Shown: positions 41,605 through 51,102, counted from the first letter of the stretch. The stretch is DNA of 64,000 bases from Bradyrhizobium diversitatis (GCF_016031635.1 NZ_JACEGD010000027.1:1-64000); one strand, 5' to 3'. Translations and numbers: made by a program. Notes: a model not told the origin generated them from the letters alone.

Positions 41605-42362
41605 ACCACCGCGCCATTCGCGCCATCTATCTGTTCGAAATGGCGCGCACCTGGCGCACGCTGCTGCAAAGCATCGTCTCGCCGGTGGTCTCGACCTCGC
41701 TCTATTTCGTGGTGTTCGGCGCCGCGATCGGCTCGCGCATCAGCCAGGTCGAGGGCGTCAGCTATGGCACCTTCATCGTGCCGGGCCTGATCATGCTCTC
41801 GGTGCTGACCCAGAGCATCGCCAACGCCTCCTTCGGGATCTACTTCCCGAAATTCACCGGCACGATCTACGAGATCCTGTCGGCGCCGATCTCCTATTTC
41901 GAGATCGTGCTCGGCTATGTCGGCGCCGCCGCGACCAAGTCGATCATCCTGGGCCTCATCATCCTGGCGACGGCCGGCCTGTTCGTGCCGCTGCACATCC
42001 AGCACCCGGTCTGGATGCTGGCCTTCCTGGTGCTGACCGCGGTGACGTTCAGCCTGTTCGGCTTCATCATCGGCATCTGGGCCGACGGCTTCGAAAAGCT
42101 GCAGATGATCCCGATGCTGGTGGTGACGCCGCTGACCTTCCTCGGCGGCAGCTTCTATTCCATCGACATGCTGCCGCCGACCTGGCGCACGGTCGCGCTG
42201 CTCAACCCGGTGGTGTACCTGATCTCGGGCTTCCGCTGGAGCTTCTACGAGATCGCAGACGTCAGCATGGCCGTCAGCATCGGTATGACGCTGGCGTTCC
42301 TGGTGATCTGCCTCGTCGTGATCTGGTGGATTTTCCGCACCGGATACCGGCTGAAGAACTGA
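41601..42362 (+). CDS. ABC-2 type exporter permease
   Basis: A 253-residue protein with six predicted spans. It follows the ABC-2 membrane pattern: FEMARTWRTLLQSIVSPVVST, GTFIVPGLIMLSVLTQSI, and LNPVVYLISGFRWSFYEIAD near the C-terminus. Coupled to the ATPase gene by ATGA. It would dimerise and pair with two ATPases. A repeat hairpin follows directly and may end the transcript. Confidence 0.93.
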
Positions 42363-42370
42363 TTGCCGCC

Positions 42371-42471
42371 GTCATTCCGGGGTGCGCGTAGCGCGAGCCC
42401 GGAATCCATCGTGCGGCAGAGTTCGTGGACAAATGGATTCCGGGCTCGCCCTTCGGGCGCCCCGGAATGAC
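42371..42471. repeat. Intergenic palindromic repeat (GTCATTCCGGGG type)
   Basis: Outer arms GTCATTCCGGGG (42371-42382) and CCCCGGAATGAC (42460-42471) are exact complements, and GGAATCCAT (42401-42409) pairs with ATGGATTCC (42433-42441). The same arms occur at 47500-47577. It lies just after the ABC permease stop. Confidence 0.85.
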
Positions 42472-42481
42472 TACGGTCGAC

Positions 42482-42805
42482 TCACCGATAACAGCGGAAA
42501 CGGTGATGGCTGTCGTAATATCCGCGACAGCGGTGCCGGTAATGGCGGTGGGGAACGCCGAGCACGCCCTCGACTGCACCGACAGCCCCGCCAACGCCAG
42601 CGCCGACGACACCGCCGACCGCGCCGCCCACGGGCCCGGCGATGCGGTTGCCTTCATAAGAGCCCTCCTGTGCGCCGCGCACGATGCCCTGGGCGTGACT
42701 GACTTGCGGCAACGACGATAGCGCCAGCAGCGTGGCGGCGGCGAACAGCAGGCGGATGGGCAGACTGGCCGGCAAAGGCGCAGCGGCGAGACGGGCTTTG
42801 TTCAT
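42482..42805 (-). CDS. Secreted Gly-rich small protein, 107 residues
   Basis: A signal peptide of about 38 residues (RLLFAAATLLALSSLPQVSHA) precedes a glycine-rich segment (GPVGGAVGGVVGAGVGGAVG) like those of glycine-zipper envelope proteins. The C-terminus is rich in His, Tyr and Arg (PHRHYRHRCRGYYDSHHR). Glycine zippers pack in membranes; the His-rich end might bind metal (inference). Similar proteins of unknown function are common in bradyrhizobia, by recall. Confidence 0.72.
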   Translation of the reverse strand: MNKARLAAAPLPASLPIRLLFAAATLLALSSLPQVSHAQGIVRGAQEGSYEGNRIAGPVGGAVGGVVGAGVGGAVGAVEGVLGVPHRHYRHRCRGYYDSHHRFRCYR

Positions 42806-43123
42806 TTTCGGGTCCCCAGGGAAGGTAAAGAGGTAAACGGCGGCGGACGTGCCGCCAGTCGAGAGAGGCCATCATCAACGCGCCGCGCGGCGGAATGGTT
42901 GCGCCTTTGTGACGAATTGTCGGTGTTGTGAACGCGCCTCTGCTCGCGAAAATGTCAGCGCTGCCGCGCGCGGCGCGGCACGAAGCGGCCTTGCTTACAT
43001 CAGGCATCGCGTTAACGATGGGCCGGCAGCTCGCTGGAACGAAAGCCGGATTGCAGGCATATTGCACGCCGGGGACGGAGAGCCGCGGCGCCTAGCGTGA
43101 ACAGGCCGGAGGCCGAGATTGAT
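42806..43123. other. Intergenic stretch of 318 bases, no gene supported
   Basis: This lies between the divergent Gly-rich protein and L,D-transpeptidase genes and must contain both promoters. I see no confident promoter, operator or small gene in it. Confidence 0.5.
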
Positions 43124-43921
43124 ATGCGTTTCCAGATGCGTTCGTTTTTCATTGCTTTCACCTCATCGCTGCTGTTGAGCGCGGGCGCCGCGCAGGCCAA
43201 GGTCGAGATCACCGTCGACAAGGACAACCAGCAGATGACCGTCGCCGTCGACGGCGTCGCGCGCTATCACTGGCCGGTGTCGACCGGCATCCCCTCGCGC
43301 GAGACGCCGAACGGCGCGTTCCGCGCCTTCCGCATGGAAGAGGATCACTACTCCAAGGAATTCGACGACGCGCCGATGCCGCACGCGATCTTCTTCACCA
43401 AGGTCGGGCATGCCATCCACGGCACGGACTCGGTCGGCCGGCTCGGCTCCCCCGCCTCCCATGGCTGCGTGCGGCTGTCGCGCCAGAATGCCTCGACACT
43501 CTATGCGCTGGTTCAGCAGCAGGGCGTGCTCAACACCACGGTGACGCTGACCGGCTCGGCGCAGGTGGCGCTGGCTCGCAATCCGCGCGGCCGCAATGCC
43601 AATGCAGTGGCGCGCGCACCGCAGCCGGCTGAGGAGCAATACGCGACCGCCGGTGATCCCGTGAACCTGGCGCCGCCGGCACAGCCCGCGCGCCGCTACA
43701 TGCCGCAGGACGACAACTACATCTATCCGGCCGACGGCAGCGACACCGGCGCGCGCTATCCGGCGCCGCGCCCGGCCACCCGCCCGCTCTACGACACGCA
43801 GGTCTATCAGCAGCAGCAGCCGCGGACCTATTACGACCAGGGCTACGGCCAGCAGGGCTACTACTATCAGCCGCAGCCGCGGCAGTATTATCAGCCGCGC
43901 GGCTATTACTATCAGAACTGA
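43124..43921 (+). CDS. L,D-transpeptidase (YkuD) with Tyr/Gln-rich tail
   Basis: A 265-residue exported protein with a signal peptide of about 25 residues (FIAFTSSLLLSAGAAQA). The YkuD domain covers about 26-140, with HAIHGTDSVG and the catalytic SHGCVRLS (Cys115, His113). It forms 3-3 peptidoglycan cross-links or ties proteins to the wall. The C-terminal half is low-complexity: Pro/Ala-rich, then Tyr/Gln-rich (QQGYYYQPQPRQYYQPRGYY). The start at 43124 puts the signal peptide first; an ATG at 43097 is also in frame. Confidence 0.92.
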   Translation: MRFQMRSFFIAFTSSLLLSAGAAQAKVEITVDKDNQQMTVAVDGVARYHWPVSTGIPSRETPNGAFRAFRMEEDHYSKEFDDAPMPHAIFFTKVGHAIHGTDSVGRLGSPASHGCVRLSRQNASTLYALVQQQGVLNTTVTLTGSAQVALARNPRGRNANAVARAPQPAEEQYATAGDPVNLAPPAQPARRYMPQDDNYIYPADGSDTGARYPAPRPATRPLYDTQVYQQQQPRTYYDQGYGQQGYYYQPQPRQYYQPRGYYYQN

Positions 43922-43960
43922 CGCGACCGCCATCAACCGCCCCTCGGCGGCCGAGGCACC

Positions 43961-44955
43961 ATGAAGCCACGTGCCACGACCATTCTGATCGTGCTCTGCG
44001 TTCTGATGGCGGGACGGGCCATGGGATCTGATGTGGGCTTCGATCTCGAGGCGCATCGCGGCGGGCGGGCGCTGTTGCCGGAAAACACCCTGCCCGCCTT
44101 CGCCAATGCGCTGTCGATGGGCGTGGACACGCTGGAGCTCGACGTCGGTGTCACCGCCGACGGCGAAGTCATCCTGTCGCATGAGCGCAGGCTCAGCCCC
44201 GATCTCGCCCGCGGAGCCGATGGAGCCTACATCGCTCCGCCCGGCACGCTTTCGTGAAGATGCGGCTCGACGAGGTCAGGACCTATGACGTCGGCCAGAT
44301 CCGGCCGGACAGTGCCTACGCAAGACAGTTCCCCGACCAGCGTGCCGTGCCGGGGACGCGCATTCCCACCTTGCGCGAACTGTTCGCGCTGGTGCGCAAG
44401 TCCGGCAACGCGCAGGTGCGCTTCAACATCGAGACCAAGATCGATCCGAACCATCCGGATGAAGCGCCTGATCCGCAGGCCTTCGTCGCGAAGCTGCTCG
44501 GAGTGATCGAGGCCGAAAAACTCTCCGACCGCGTCATGATCCAGTCGTTCGACTGGCGAACCCTGCTTCTCGTCCAGCAGCAGGCGCCGAAGATCCCGAC
44601 CGTGTACCTGACGCTCCAGCGCGGCTCGCGCCCGACGGTGGCACGCGACAAGGCGACCAACTGGACGGCGGGTTTCAATCCGGCCGATCACGGCGGCTCG
44701 CTGCCAAGGACGGTCAAGGCTGCGGGCGGCGCGATCTGGTCGCCTTACTTCGGCGATGTGACCGCGTCACTGGTCACCGAGGCCCATGAACTCGGATTGC
44801 GTGTCGTGGTCTGGACGGTCAACAAGCCCGAAGACATGGCGCGCATGATCGAGCTCGGCGTCGATGGGATCATCTCGGACAGGCCGGACCTGTTGCGCCA
44901 GATCGCCGGCGGGAAGGGGATCGCGCTGCCGGCAGGGACGCCGGTAGCGCCATAG
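43961..44955 (+). pseudogene. Glycerophosphodiester phosphodiesterase, split by a frameshift
   Basis: The first part (43961-44257, 98 residues) has a signal peptide and the GDPD start EAHRGGRALLPENTLPAF plus LELDVGVTADGEVILSHE. It stops at TGA (44255-44257). The second part (44254-44955, 233 residues) is in another frame. It continues the family with RFNIETKIDP and the final VWTVNKPEDMARMIELGVDG. A one-base loss around 44247-44251 would explain the break. The second part could restart at the GTG at 44254, which overlaps the TGA (GTGA), giving two pieces; whether these form an active enzyme is unknown. The family hydrolyses glycerophosphodiesters to glycerol-3-phosphate. Confidence 0.75.
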
Positions 44956-44959
44956 CTCC

Positions 44960-45088
44960 GATCTCGCGTCCCGGACGCGACGTAGCGCGTAGCGGTGCGG
45001 CGCAGAGCCGGGACCCAGAACGCCGCGCCATGGGCCCCGGCTCTGCAGCGCATCACTTCGTGCTGCGCTGCGTCCGGGGCACGAGATC
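44960..45088. repeat. Intergenic palindromic repeat (CGTCCCGGACGC type)
   Basis: Arms near 44960-44978 (GATCTCGCGTCCCGGACGC) and 45070-45088 are complementary with few mismatches, and inner GC-rich stems are present. The 24 bases at 45062-45085 are identical, in reverse complement, to 56824-56847. It lies between the glycerophosphodiesterase remnant and the convergent membrane protein gene. Confidence 0.82.
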
Positions 45089-45104
45089 ACTTGAGGCGCG
45101 AAGC

Positions 45105-47384
45105 CTACTCCCCGTCCCGCAAACGCCGATACAGCGCGCCCAGGATATTCGAATAGTCGTCGGTCCAGACCCGCACCCTGTCGTCGGATTCGGTCTGTAC
45201 CCATTGCTTGGAGGATGCGAGCCTGCCGATGTCGGCCTCCTCGCGCGCGGAGATGACGACGTCGGTCGAGAAGATGTAGTCGGAATCGCGCCCGGAATCC
45301 TCGTTGAAGACCCAGCTCGTGAGATCGTTGGCATCCGCAATGCCGACAACGACCGTCTCGAGATCCAGATGCCGGTTGGAGACGTGCATCACGACCGCGC
45401 CGTGGGGCGCGAGCTTGTCCTTGTAGATCTTCATCGCCTCTTCGGTGGCGAGATGAATCGGGATCGCATCGGACGAGTAGGCATCGACGATGACGAGATC
45501 GTAGGCGCCATCGGGCTCCTTCGCGAAGGTGAGGCGCGCATCGCCGATGACGGGCTTCATGTCCGGCATGCAGCTCGAGATGTAGCGGAAATTCCTGGGG
45601 TCACGCGCCGCGTCGACCATGGACTGGTCGATCTCGAAGAAGGTCCAGTTCTCCCCCGGCTCGGCGGCGCAGGCGAGCGTGCCGGAGCCGACGCCGATCG
45701 CGGCGACCTTGAGCGGCGCGCCCTTGCGCTCGCGGATGGCGCTGACGGCCTGACCGATGCCGCCGTCCTTGTGATAGTAGGTGATCGGCTCCGGCCGGCC
45801 GATGACCGGCGTGCCGTCATCGTTGCGGAAGCGCTCGGCGCCGTGGATGGTGGTGCCGTGCATCAGCACATGGAAATAGCCGCCCGGCGTCACCACGATC
45901 TTGTGCACGCCGAAGAAGCTGCGCACCGTCGTGACGCGGCCCTCGTCCGCGGGATAAACACGGATCAACGCCAGCGCGAGCGCGACGGTGGCAAAGATCT
46001 TCCAGCGGCCGGCATTGAGGATCAGCGCGAGCAGCGCGGCGAGCACGCCGACGGCGCCGGCGACCCAGACGCGGTGATCCTCGAGCCAGGTCGAGAGGTC
46101 GCCGGTCGTATAAGACGGCGCGACGAGCGCCACCGCGAGCGCGGCGAGCGCCAGCCAGTACCATTTGACGATGCCGGCGAGGCGTTCGTTCGCGGAGGGG
46201 CGGCACAGCGCGGCAAGCGCAATCAGGATCGGATATTCGGCGATCCACGAGAAGGTGAATGGAGCAACGAGCCCTGCGAACAGGCCGCCGACCATGCCGC
46301 CGAATGACAGCGCGACGTAGAAGCCGGTGAGATATCTGGCGGGCGGCCGCGTCCGCGCCAGTTCGCCGTGGCAGGCCATGGCGATGACGAAGAAGCACAA
46401 TTGATGACCGCCGAGCGTCAGCAGCAGATTCTGCTCGCCGCCGAACGCCAGCAGCACGACGACGCCGGCAATGGCGACCGGCTGGAGCATCAGCATCCAT
46501 TTGTGCGGCAGCAGCGGACGCGACTGGAACACGACGACCCAGGTCAGCAGATACAGCGACAGCGGCAGCACCCACAGAAGCGGCGCTGCGGCGACGTCGG
46601 TGGAGATGTGTGCGGTCACCGCGATGAGCAGGCCGGACGGCACCGCGGCCAGGAAGATCCAGCGCAGCCGCGTGATAAGCCCGGGCGCCGGTGCGTTCAC
46701 CTCCTCGTCTCGCGCTTCGACCTCAGCCAGCCTCGGCGAACGCAACAACAGCGCGCCGCAGGCGGCGATGAGAAGGATCAACAGGCCATAGCCTGCCGTC
46801 CAGAACCGGTTCTGCAGGTGCAGCGTGAACATCGGCTCCAGCAGGAACGGATAGGACAACAGTGCGAGGAAGCTGCCGATGTTGGAGGAGGCATAGAGGA
46901 AATAGGGATCATGCCCGTCGGGGTGGCCGGTGCGGACGAACCAGGCCTGCAGCAGCGGATTGTTGGCGGCGAGCGCAAAGAACGGCAGCCCGATCGAGAC
47001 CGCGAACAGGCCGAGCAGCCAGAACGCATAGCCGGAAGCAGGCGGCTCGCCATAGGCGGAGGCGATGCCGAGCGGCAGCGTGGCGAAGGCCGCGATCAGC
47101 AGCACCAGATGCACCGCGACCGGAACGATACGGCTTTTGGCCTGCATCAGCAGATGCGCATAGGCGTAGCCCGCGAGCAGCAGCGACTGGAAGAACACCA
47201 TGGCCACCGACCACACCGCCGGCGAGCCGCCGAGCCGCGGCAGCACCATCTTCGTGAACAGCGGCTGCACCGAGAACAGCAGCAGCGCGCTGACGAAGAT
47301 CGCAGCCGTGTAGACCGCCAGCAGCAGCCGGTTGCGCGACGACGAAGGCTGCTCCGTGGCGGCGGGTTGCACGATGGAATCCAT
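45105..47384 (-). CDS. Fused membrane/spermidine-synthase-like protein
   Basis: A 759-residue protein. Residues about 20-490 hold roughly twelve or more spans of an MFS-like fold (VYTAAIFVSALLLFSVQPLF, LGLFAVSIGLPFFALAANNP). Residues about 510-755 form a spermidine-synthase-like Rossmann domain, with AAIGVGSGTLACAAEPG, then FFEIDQSMVDAARDP and VIVDAYSSDAIP. Such fusions are common in proteobacteria, but a polyamine product has not been shown, and key SpeE residues cannot be verified by eye. The start at 47384 is inferred from where the protein-like sequence begins; the frame is open to 47519 through the leader. Confidence 0.85.
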   Translation of the reverse strand: MDSIVQPAATEQPSSSRNRLLLAVYTAAIFVSALLLFSVQPLFTKMVLPRLGGSPAVWSVAMVFFQSLLLAGYAYAHLLMQAKSRIVPVAVHLVLLIAAFATLPLGIASAYGEPPASGYAFWLLGLFAVSIGLPFFALAANNPLLQAWFVRTGHPDGHDPYFLYASSNIGSFLALLSYPFLLEPMFTLHLQNRFWTAGYGLLILLIAACGALLLRSPRLAEVEARDEEVNAPAPGLITRLRWIFLAAVPSGLLIAVTAHISTDVAAAPLLWVLPLSLYLLTWVVVFQSRPLLPHKWMLMLQPVAIAGVVVLLAFGGEQNLLLTLGGHQLCFFVIAMACHGELARTRPPARYLTGFYVALSFGGMVGGLFAGLVAPFTFSWIAEYPILIALAALCRPSANERLAGIVKWYWLALAALAVALVAPSYTTGDLSTWLEDHRVWVAGAVGVLAALLALILNAGRWKIFATVALALALIRVYPADEGRVTTVRSFFGVHKIVVTPGGYFHVLMHGTTIHGAERFRNDDGTPVIGRPEPITYYHKDGGIGQAVSAIRERKGAPLKVAAIGVGSGTLACAAEPGENWTFFEIDQSMVDAARDPRNFRYISSCMPDMKPVIGDARLTFAKEPDGAYDLVIVDAYSSDAIPIHLATEEAMKIYKDKLAPHGAVVMHVSNRHLDLETVVVGIADANDLTSWVFNEDSGRDSDYIFSTDVVISAREEADIGRLASSKQWVQTESDDRVRVWTDDYSNILGALYRRLRDGE

Positions 47385-47499
47385 GGATGCTCCGGCAAGA
47401 CTCCGGCGGGCGCCGGACGCGCGCAATGGAGCACAAGGCGCCTGATCGGGCAATAAAGTGTGACGTGATGTTGCGGCAAGGAATGCTTGATATAAGGAG

Positions 47500-47577
47500 G
47501 TCGTTCCGGGGCGATGCAAAGCATCGAACCCGGAACCTCAAGATTCCGGGTTCTCGCTTCGCGAGCCCCGGAATGAC
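47500..47577. repeat. Intergenic palindromic repeat (GTCATTCCGGGG type)
   Basis: Arms GTCGTTCCGGGG and CCCCGGAATGAC, with CCCGGAA-CCTCAAGA-TTCCGGG and CTCGCTTCGCGAG inside. Same family as 42371-42471. It sits between divergent genes, so it is not only a terminator. Confidence 0.8.
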
Positions 47578-47601
47578 AGCAGACTGGGCCTTGCATTCTT
47601 C

Positions 47602-49212
47602 ATGAGCGAAACCGACGTCGTCATCATCGGCGCTGGCCATAACGGCCTCACCTGCGCGGCCTATCTTGCGATGGCGGGCCTGCGGGTGCGCGTGGTCGAG
47701 CGTCGCAAGGTGGTTGGCGGGGCCGCAGTCACGGAGGAGTTTCATCCGGGATACCGCAATTCGGTCGCAGCCTACACCGTGAGCCTGCTCAATCCGCGGG
47801 TGATCCGTGACCTCAAGCTCGCCGAGCACGGCCTGCGGATCGTCGAACGGCGCGCGCAGAATTTTCTGCCCGCGCCAGATGGCAGCTATCTCCTCACCGG
47901 CGAGGGGCGGACGAAAGCGTCGGTCGCCCGGCTCAGCGCGCATGATGCAGAGGCCCTCGACGGCTTCTCGCGCGAGCTGGAGGACATCGCCGACGTGCTC
48001 AGGCAGTTCGTGCTGCGCGCGCCGCCGAACCTGCTCGACGGATTTGGCACGAACGCGATCCGCGAGGCCGTGAACGCGCTCCAGAGCGCCAACATCCTGC
48101 GCGGCCTCACGCTGGAGCAGAGCCGCAGCCTGCTCGATCTCTTCACCCGTTCCGCCGGCGAGATGCTGGACGAACGTTTCGAACATGATCTGGTCAAGGC
48201 GCTGTTCGGCTTCGACGCCATCGTCGGCAACTATGCCAGCCCCTATGCCGCCGGCTCGGCCTATGTGATGCTGCATCACGCCTTCGGCGAGGTGAATGGC
48301 AAGAAGGGCGTCTGGGGCCACGCCATCGGCGGCATGGGCGCGATCACGCAGGCGATGGCGCGCGCGGCCCGCGACCACGGCGTTGTCATCGAAACCGATG
48401 CCGGCGTCCGTGAGATCATCGTCGAGCGCGACCGCGCCGTCGGCGTCGTGCTGGAGAACGGCTCGGCCGTCCGCGCAAGATATGTCGCGGCCAATGTCAA
48501 TCCAAAGCTGCTCTACACGCAACTGATCGCGGCCGACGCTCTCCCTGCGGACTTCCTCGCCCGCATCCGGCACTGGAAGAACGGGTCCGGCACCTTCCGC
48601 ATGAACGTGGCGCTGGACCGCCTGCCGTCCTTCACGGCGCTGCCGGGCGAGGGCGATCATCTCTCTTCCGGCATCATCCTGGCGCCGAGCCTCGACTACA
48701 TGGACCGCGCCTGGCTCGACGCGCGCGCCCAGGGCTGGAGCCGCGAGCCCGTGGTCGAAATGCTGATCCCCTCGACGCTCGACGACACGCTGGCGCCCGC
48801 CGGCAAGCACGTCGCGAGCCTGTTCTGCCAGCATGTCGCCCCCGCGCTTCCCGATGGAACGTCGTGGGACGAGCATCGCGAAGGGGTCGCCGATCTCATG
48901 ATCGCGACGGTGGACAAATACGCGCCCGGCTTCGCGTCAAGCGTGCTCGGCCGCCAGATCCTGTCCCCGCTCGATCTCGAACGGCAGTTCGGACTGTTGG
49001 GAGGCGACATCTTCCACGGCGCGCTGACGCTGAACCAGCTGTTCTCGGCGCGGCCGATGCTGGGACATGCCGATTATCGCGGACCGCTGAAGGGCCTGTA
49101 CCATTGCGGCTCCGGCGCCCATCCCGGCGGCGGCGTCACCGGCGCCCCCGGCCACAACGCGGCGCAGGCGATCCTGCGGGATCACCGCTCGCTGTTCGGA
49201 ATCCGTGGATAG
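47602..49212 (+). CDS. PYROXD2-like FAD-dependent oxidoreductase
   Basis: A 536-residue flavoprotein of the phytoene-desaturase-like family. The N-terminal FAD loop is VVIIGAGHNGLTCAAYLAMAG, followed at once by VRVVERRKVVGGAAVTEEFHPGY. The C-terminal part ends with YHCGSGAHPGGGVTGAPGHN, which closes the FAD site. Human PYROXD2 is a relative of unknown substrate. No carotenoid genes lie near, so a carotenoid role is not supported. It is divergent from the fused spermidine-synthase-like gene. Confidence 0.9.
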   Translation: MSETDVVIIGAGHNGLTCAAYLAMAGLRVRVVERRKVVGGAAVTEEFHPGYRNSVAAYTVSLLNPRVIRDLKLAEHGLRIVERRAQNFLPAPDGSYLLTGEGRTKASVARLSAHDAEALDGFSRELEDIADVLRQFVLRAPPNLLDGFGTNAIREAVNALQSANILRGLTLEQSRSLLDLFTRSAGEMLDERFEHDLVKALFGFDAIVGNYASPYAAGSAYVMLHHAFGEVNGKKGVWGHAIGGMGAITQAMARAARDHGVVIETDAGVREIIVERDRAVGVVLENGSAVRARYVAANVNPKLLYTQLIAADALPADFLARIRHWKNGSGTFRMNVALDRLPSFTALPGEGDHLSSGIILAPSLDYMDRAWLDARAQGWSREPVVEMLIPSTLDDTLAPAGKHVASLFCQHVAPALPDGTSWDEHREGVADLMIATVDKYAPGFASSVLGRQILSPLDLERQFGLLGGDIFHGALTLNQLFSARPMLGHADYRGPLKGLYHCGSGAHPGGGVTGAPGHNAAQAILRDHRSLFGIRG

Positions 49213-49402
49213 GTCTGTGGATTGCTTGTGGACAGCCCGTCGAAAGGTCTGTGGTCGGGCGGTGGATGCCTGGGCCAGACCGCCGCGCCGAAGCTGGGGA
49301 AGGTCGGTGGAAAATCGCAGGGACAATTGCGGGAAATGCGGTGGATAGGGACCCGGCAAGCCGGCAGATAACCTGTTGAAGATCCGCAGAACTGACGCCG
49401 CA

Positions 49403-49440
49403 AAAACGACCTCGCCCGCCAGGGAAATCCCTGGCGGGCG
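49403..49440 (-). terminator. Intrinsic terminator of the Flp pilin gene
   Basis: CGCCCGCCAGGG-AAAT-CCCTGGCGGGCG (49413-49440) is a perfect 12-base stem. On the minus strand it is followed by AGGTCGTTTTT. It lies 56 bases after the flp stop, which is a good terminator layout. Confidence 0.8.
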
Positions 49441-49496
49441 GTGATCGGAACAGCCTCTGAAGAAAAACAGCCCCCGCTGGGAAATGCAGGCGGAAA

Positions 49497-49661
49497 TTAC
49501 TTCAAGGAGGTGCTAATCGAAGTGAACTTCTCATTCATGGCGGTGCCCAGGCCGTTCACCACGGTGATGATCGCCAGGGCGATACCCGCGGCAATCAGAC
49601 CGTACTCGATCGCGGTTGCACCGGACTCGTCCGACCAGAACTTCTGCATCATGCGCTTCAA
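49497..49661 (-). CDS. Flp/Fap type IVb pilin
   Basis: A 54-residue prepilin. The core ATAIEYGLIAAGIALAIITV is the Flp signature, with the G-ATAIEYGL cleavage region where the prepilin peptidase cuts, the conserved Glu5 and Tyr6, and a short C-terminal part (NEKFTSISTSLK). Flp pilins make tight-adherence (Tad) pili. The start is the TTG at 49661, since GGAGG lies six bases before it; the ATG pair at 49652 and 49649 has no such site. No tad or cpa genes lie near, so it is a solitary pilin gene that depends on a Tad system elsewhere. Confidence 0.9.
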   Translation of the reverse strand: MKRMMQKFWSDESGATAIEYGLIAAGIALAIITVVNGLGTAMNEKFTSISTSLK

Positions 49662-49814
49662 GACTCGCCTCCGTTTCAACTCCAAGCTGTGCTAGCTGGA
49701 TCCAACATCTGAGAATGTATAGGGCGGAACCTTCGTCCCAGTTAACCCGGGAACCGTAACTTGACGGGAAATTGGTCCCAAAAGTTCCAAAAATTGAACT
49801 CAATGGAACCCTGA

Positions 49815-50702
49815 ATGCAGCCTTCGCCCACCCATCGTGCCAGCTTTTCAATCGGCAGCGAGCCCGACGCCAGGCGCGTCGTCGACGTGCTCACCGAGGT
49901 GTTTTTCGACGGCGATGCCGCTGTCGCCGCCTTCGAGCGGCCGGACGGACAATGGGACGTCACGCTCCATTTCGCCGAGGCGCCGGATCAGGCATGGCTG
50001 CGCGAACTCGTTGTAACTTCAGCAGGAAATGAGATCGCCGCAACCCTCGCCTTCGACACCGTCGAGGCCAGGGACTGGGTCAAGGCCAGCCTTGAGGATC
50101 TCGTGCCGGTCCCGGCCGGGCGCTTCGTCGTGCACGGCAGCCATGACCGTGACCGTGTCGCGCCAAATAAGCTCTCCATCGAGATCGAGGCGGCGCTCGC
50201 CTTCGGCACCGGTCACCACGGCACAACCCGCGGCTGTTTACTGCTGCTTGACCATGTCCTGAAGAGTTCCCGGCCGCAGAACGTGCTCGACCTCGGCACG
50301 GGGACCGGCGTGCTGGCGATCGCAGCGGCGAAGGCGCTGCATCGCGCCGTGCTTGCCTCCGACATCGATCCGCCCTCGGTGCGGGTGGCGGCTGAGAACG
50401 CCTCCCTGAACGAAGTCGGCAACCAGGTCCGGGTGATCCGCGCCACCGGGTTTGCGGCACCGGATTTTGCGCGCGCCGGCCCGTTCGACCTGGTGCTCGC
50501 GAACATCCTTGCCAATCCGTTGCGGCAATTGGCGGGCTCGATGGCACAGCACCTTGCGCCCGGCGCCCGCGTGATCCTTTCCGGCCTGCTGACTCACCAG
50601 GCCCCTGCCGTGATCGCCGCCTATCGCGCACGCGGCCTCGTGCCCCTGAAGCATCTGCGGATCGAGGGGTGGAGCAGCCTGTTGCTGCGGATGGTCGGGT
50701 GA
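49815..50702 (+). CDS. prmA: Ribosomal protein L11 methyltransferase
   Basis: A 295-residue enzyme. Visible are the substrate region ALAFGTGHHGTTRGC, the AdoMet site VLDLGTGTGVLAIAAAK, ASDIDPPSVRVAAENA and the NPPF-like motif LVLANILANPL. It adds methyl groups to ribosomal protein L11 in the cytosol. It has the usual alphaproteobacterial length. The ATG at 49815 is used; no strong ribosome binding site is visible. Confidence 0.93.
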   Translation: MQPSPTHRASFSIGSEPDARRVVDVLTEVFFDGDAAVAAFERPDGQWDVTLHFAEAPDQAWLRELVVTSAGNEIAATLAFDTVEARDWVKASLEDLVPVPAGRFVVHGSHDRDRVAPNKLSIEIEAALAFGTGHHGTTRGCLLLLDHVLKSSRPQNVLDLGTGTGVLAIAAAKALHRAVLASDIDPPSVRVAAENASLNEVGNQVRVIRATGFAAPDFARAGPFDLVLANILANPLRQLAGSMAQHLAPGARVILSGLLTHQAPAVIAAYRARGLVPLKHLRIEGWSSLLLRMVG

Positions 50703-50737
50703 ACTGGGGCGAGGTGATGACGCCGCCACCGCTGAGG

Positions 50738-50917
50738 CTACTCTGCCGGCTTCTCGTCGCGGCGCATCGCGCGCTGCTGCTGCAAGGTGCGCCTCGCGCG
50801 GCGCTCGGCTAAACGGTCGATCATTTGGCTGATGAGGCCGCGCGGCTTCTTCGGTGGTGTTGCAGCCGGGCCGCGGCGTACTGGCGGCGAAATCTTCTCA
50901 AACGTGAACGCTGGCAT
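50738..50917 (-). CDS. Small hypothetical protein, 59 residues
   Basis: The product starts MPAFTFEKISPPVRRGPAA, passes through PKKPRGLISQMIDRLAERRA and ends in an Arg/Gln-rich tail (TLQQQRAMRRDEKPAE). GAGGGG lies seven bases before the ATG at 50917. I recall similar proteins beginning MPAFTFEKISPPVRRG in bradyrhizobia. A short basic helix region suggests nucleic-acid or membrane-surface contact, which is a guess. It converges with prmA. Confidence 0.75.
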   Translation of the reverse strand: MPAFTFEKISPPVRRGPAATPPKKPRGLISQMIDRLAERRARRTLQQQRAMRRDEKPAE

Positions 50918-51102
50918 CGTGTGTCCCCTCGCCGTTGAGATGAACCACTTGCTCGAATTTCCCTGTTATCCGGACGAAGCGCAACTGCCGCATCCTTACT
51001 CCACTCGATTCGAATAGAACTTTTCAAGCACAGTCCATGCCACATGCGACGTAAATGCGTCGAGATTGCGGACCGATCCTCATGATCCTAAAGTGATCCA
51101 CC

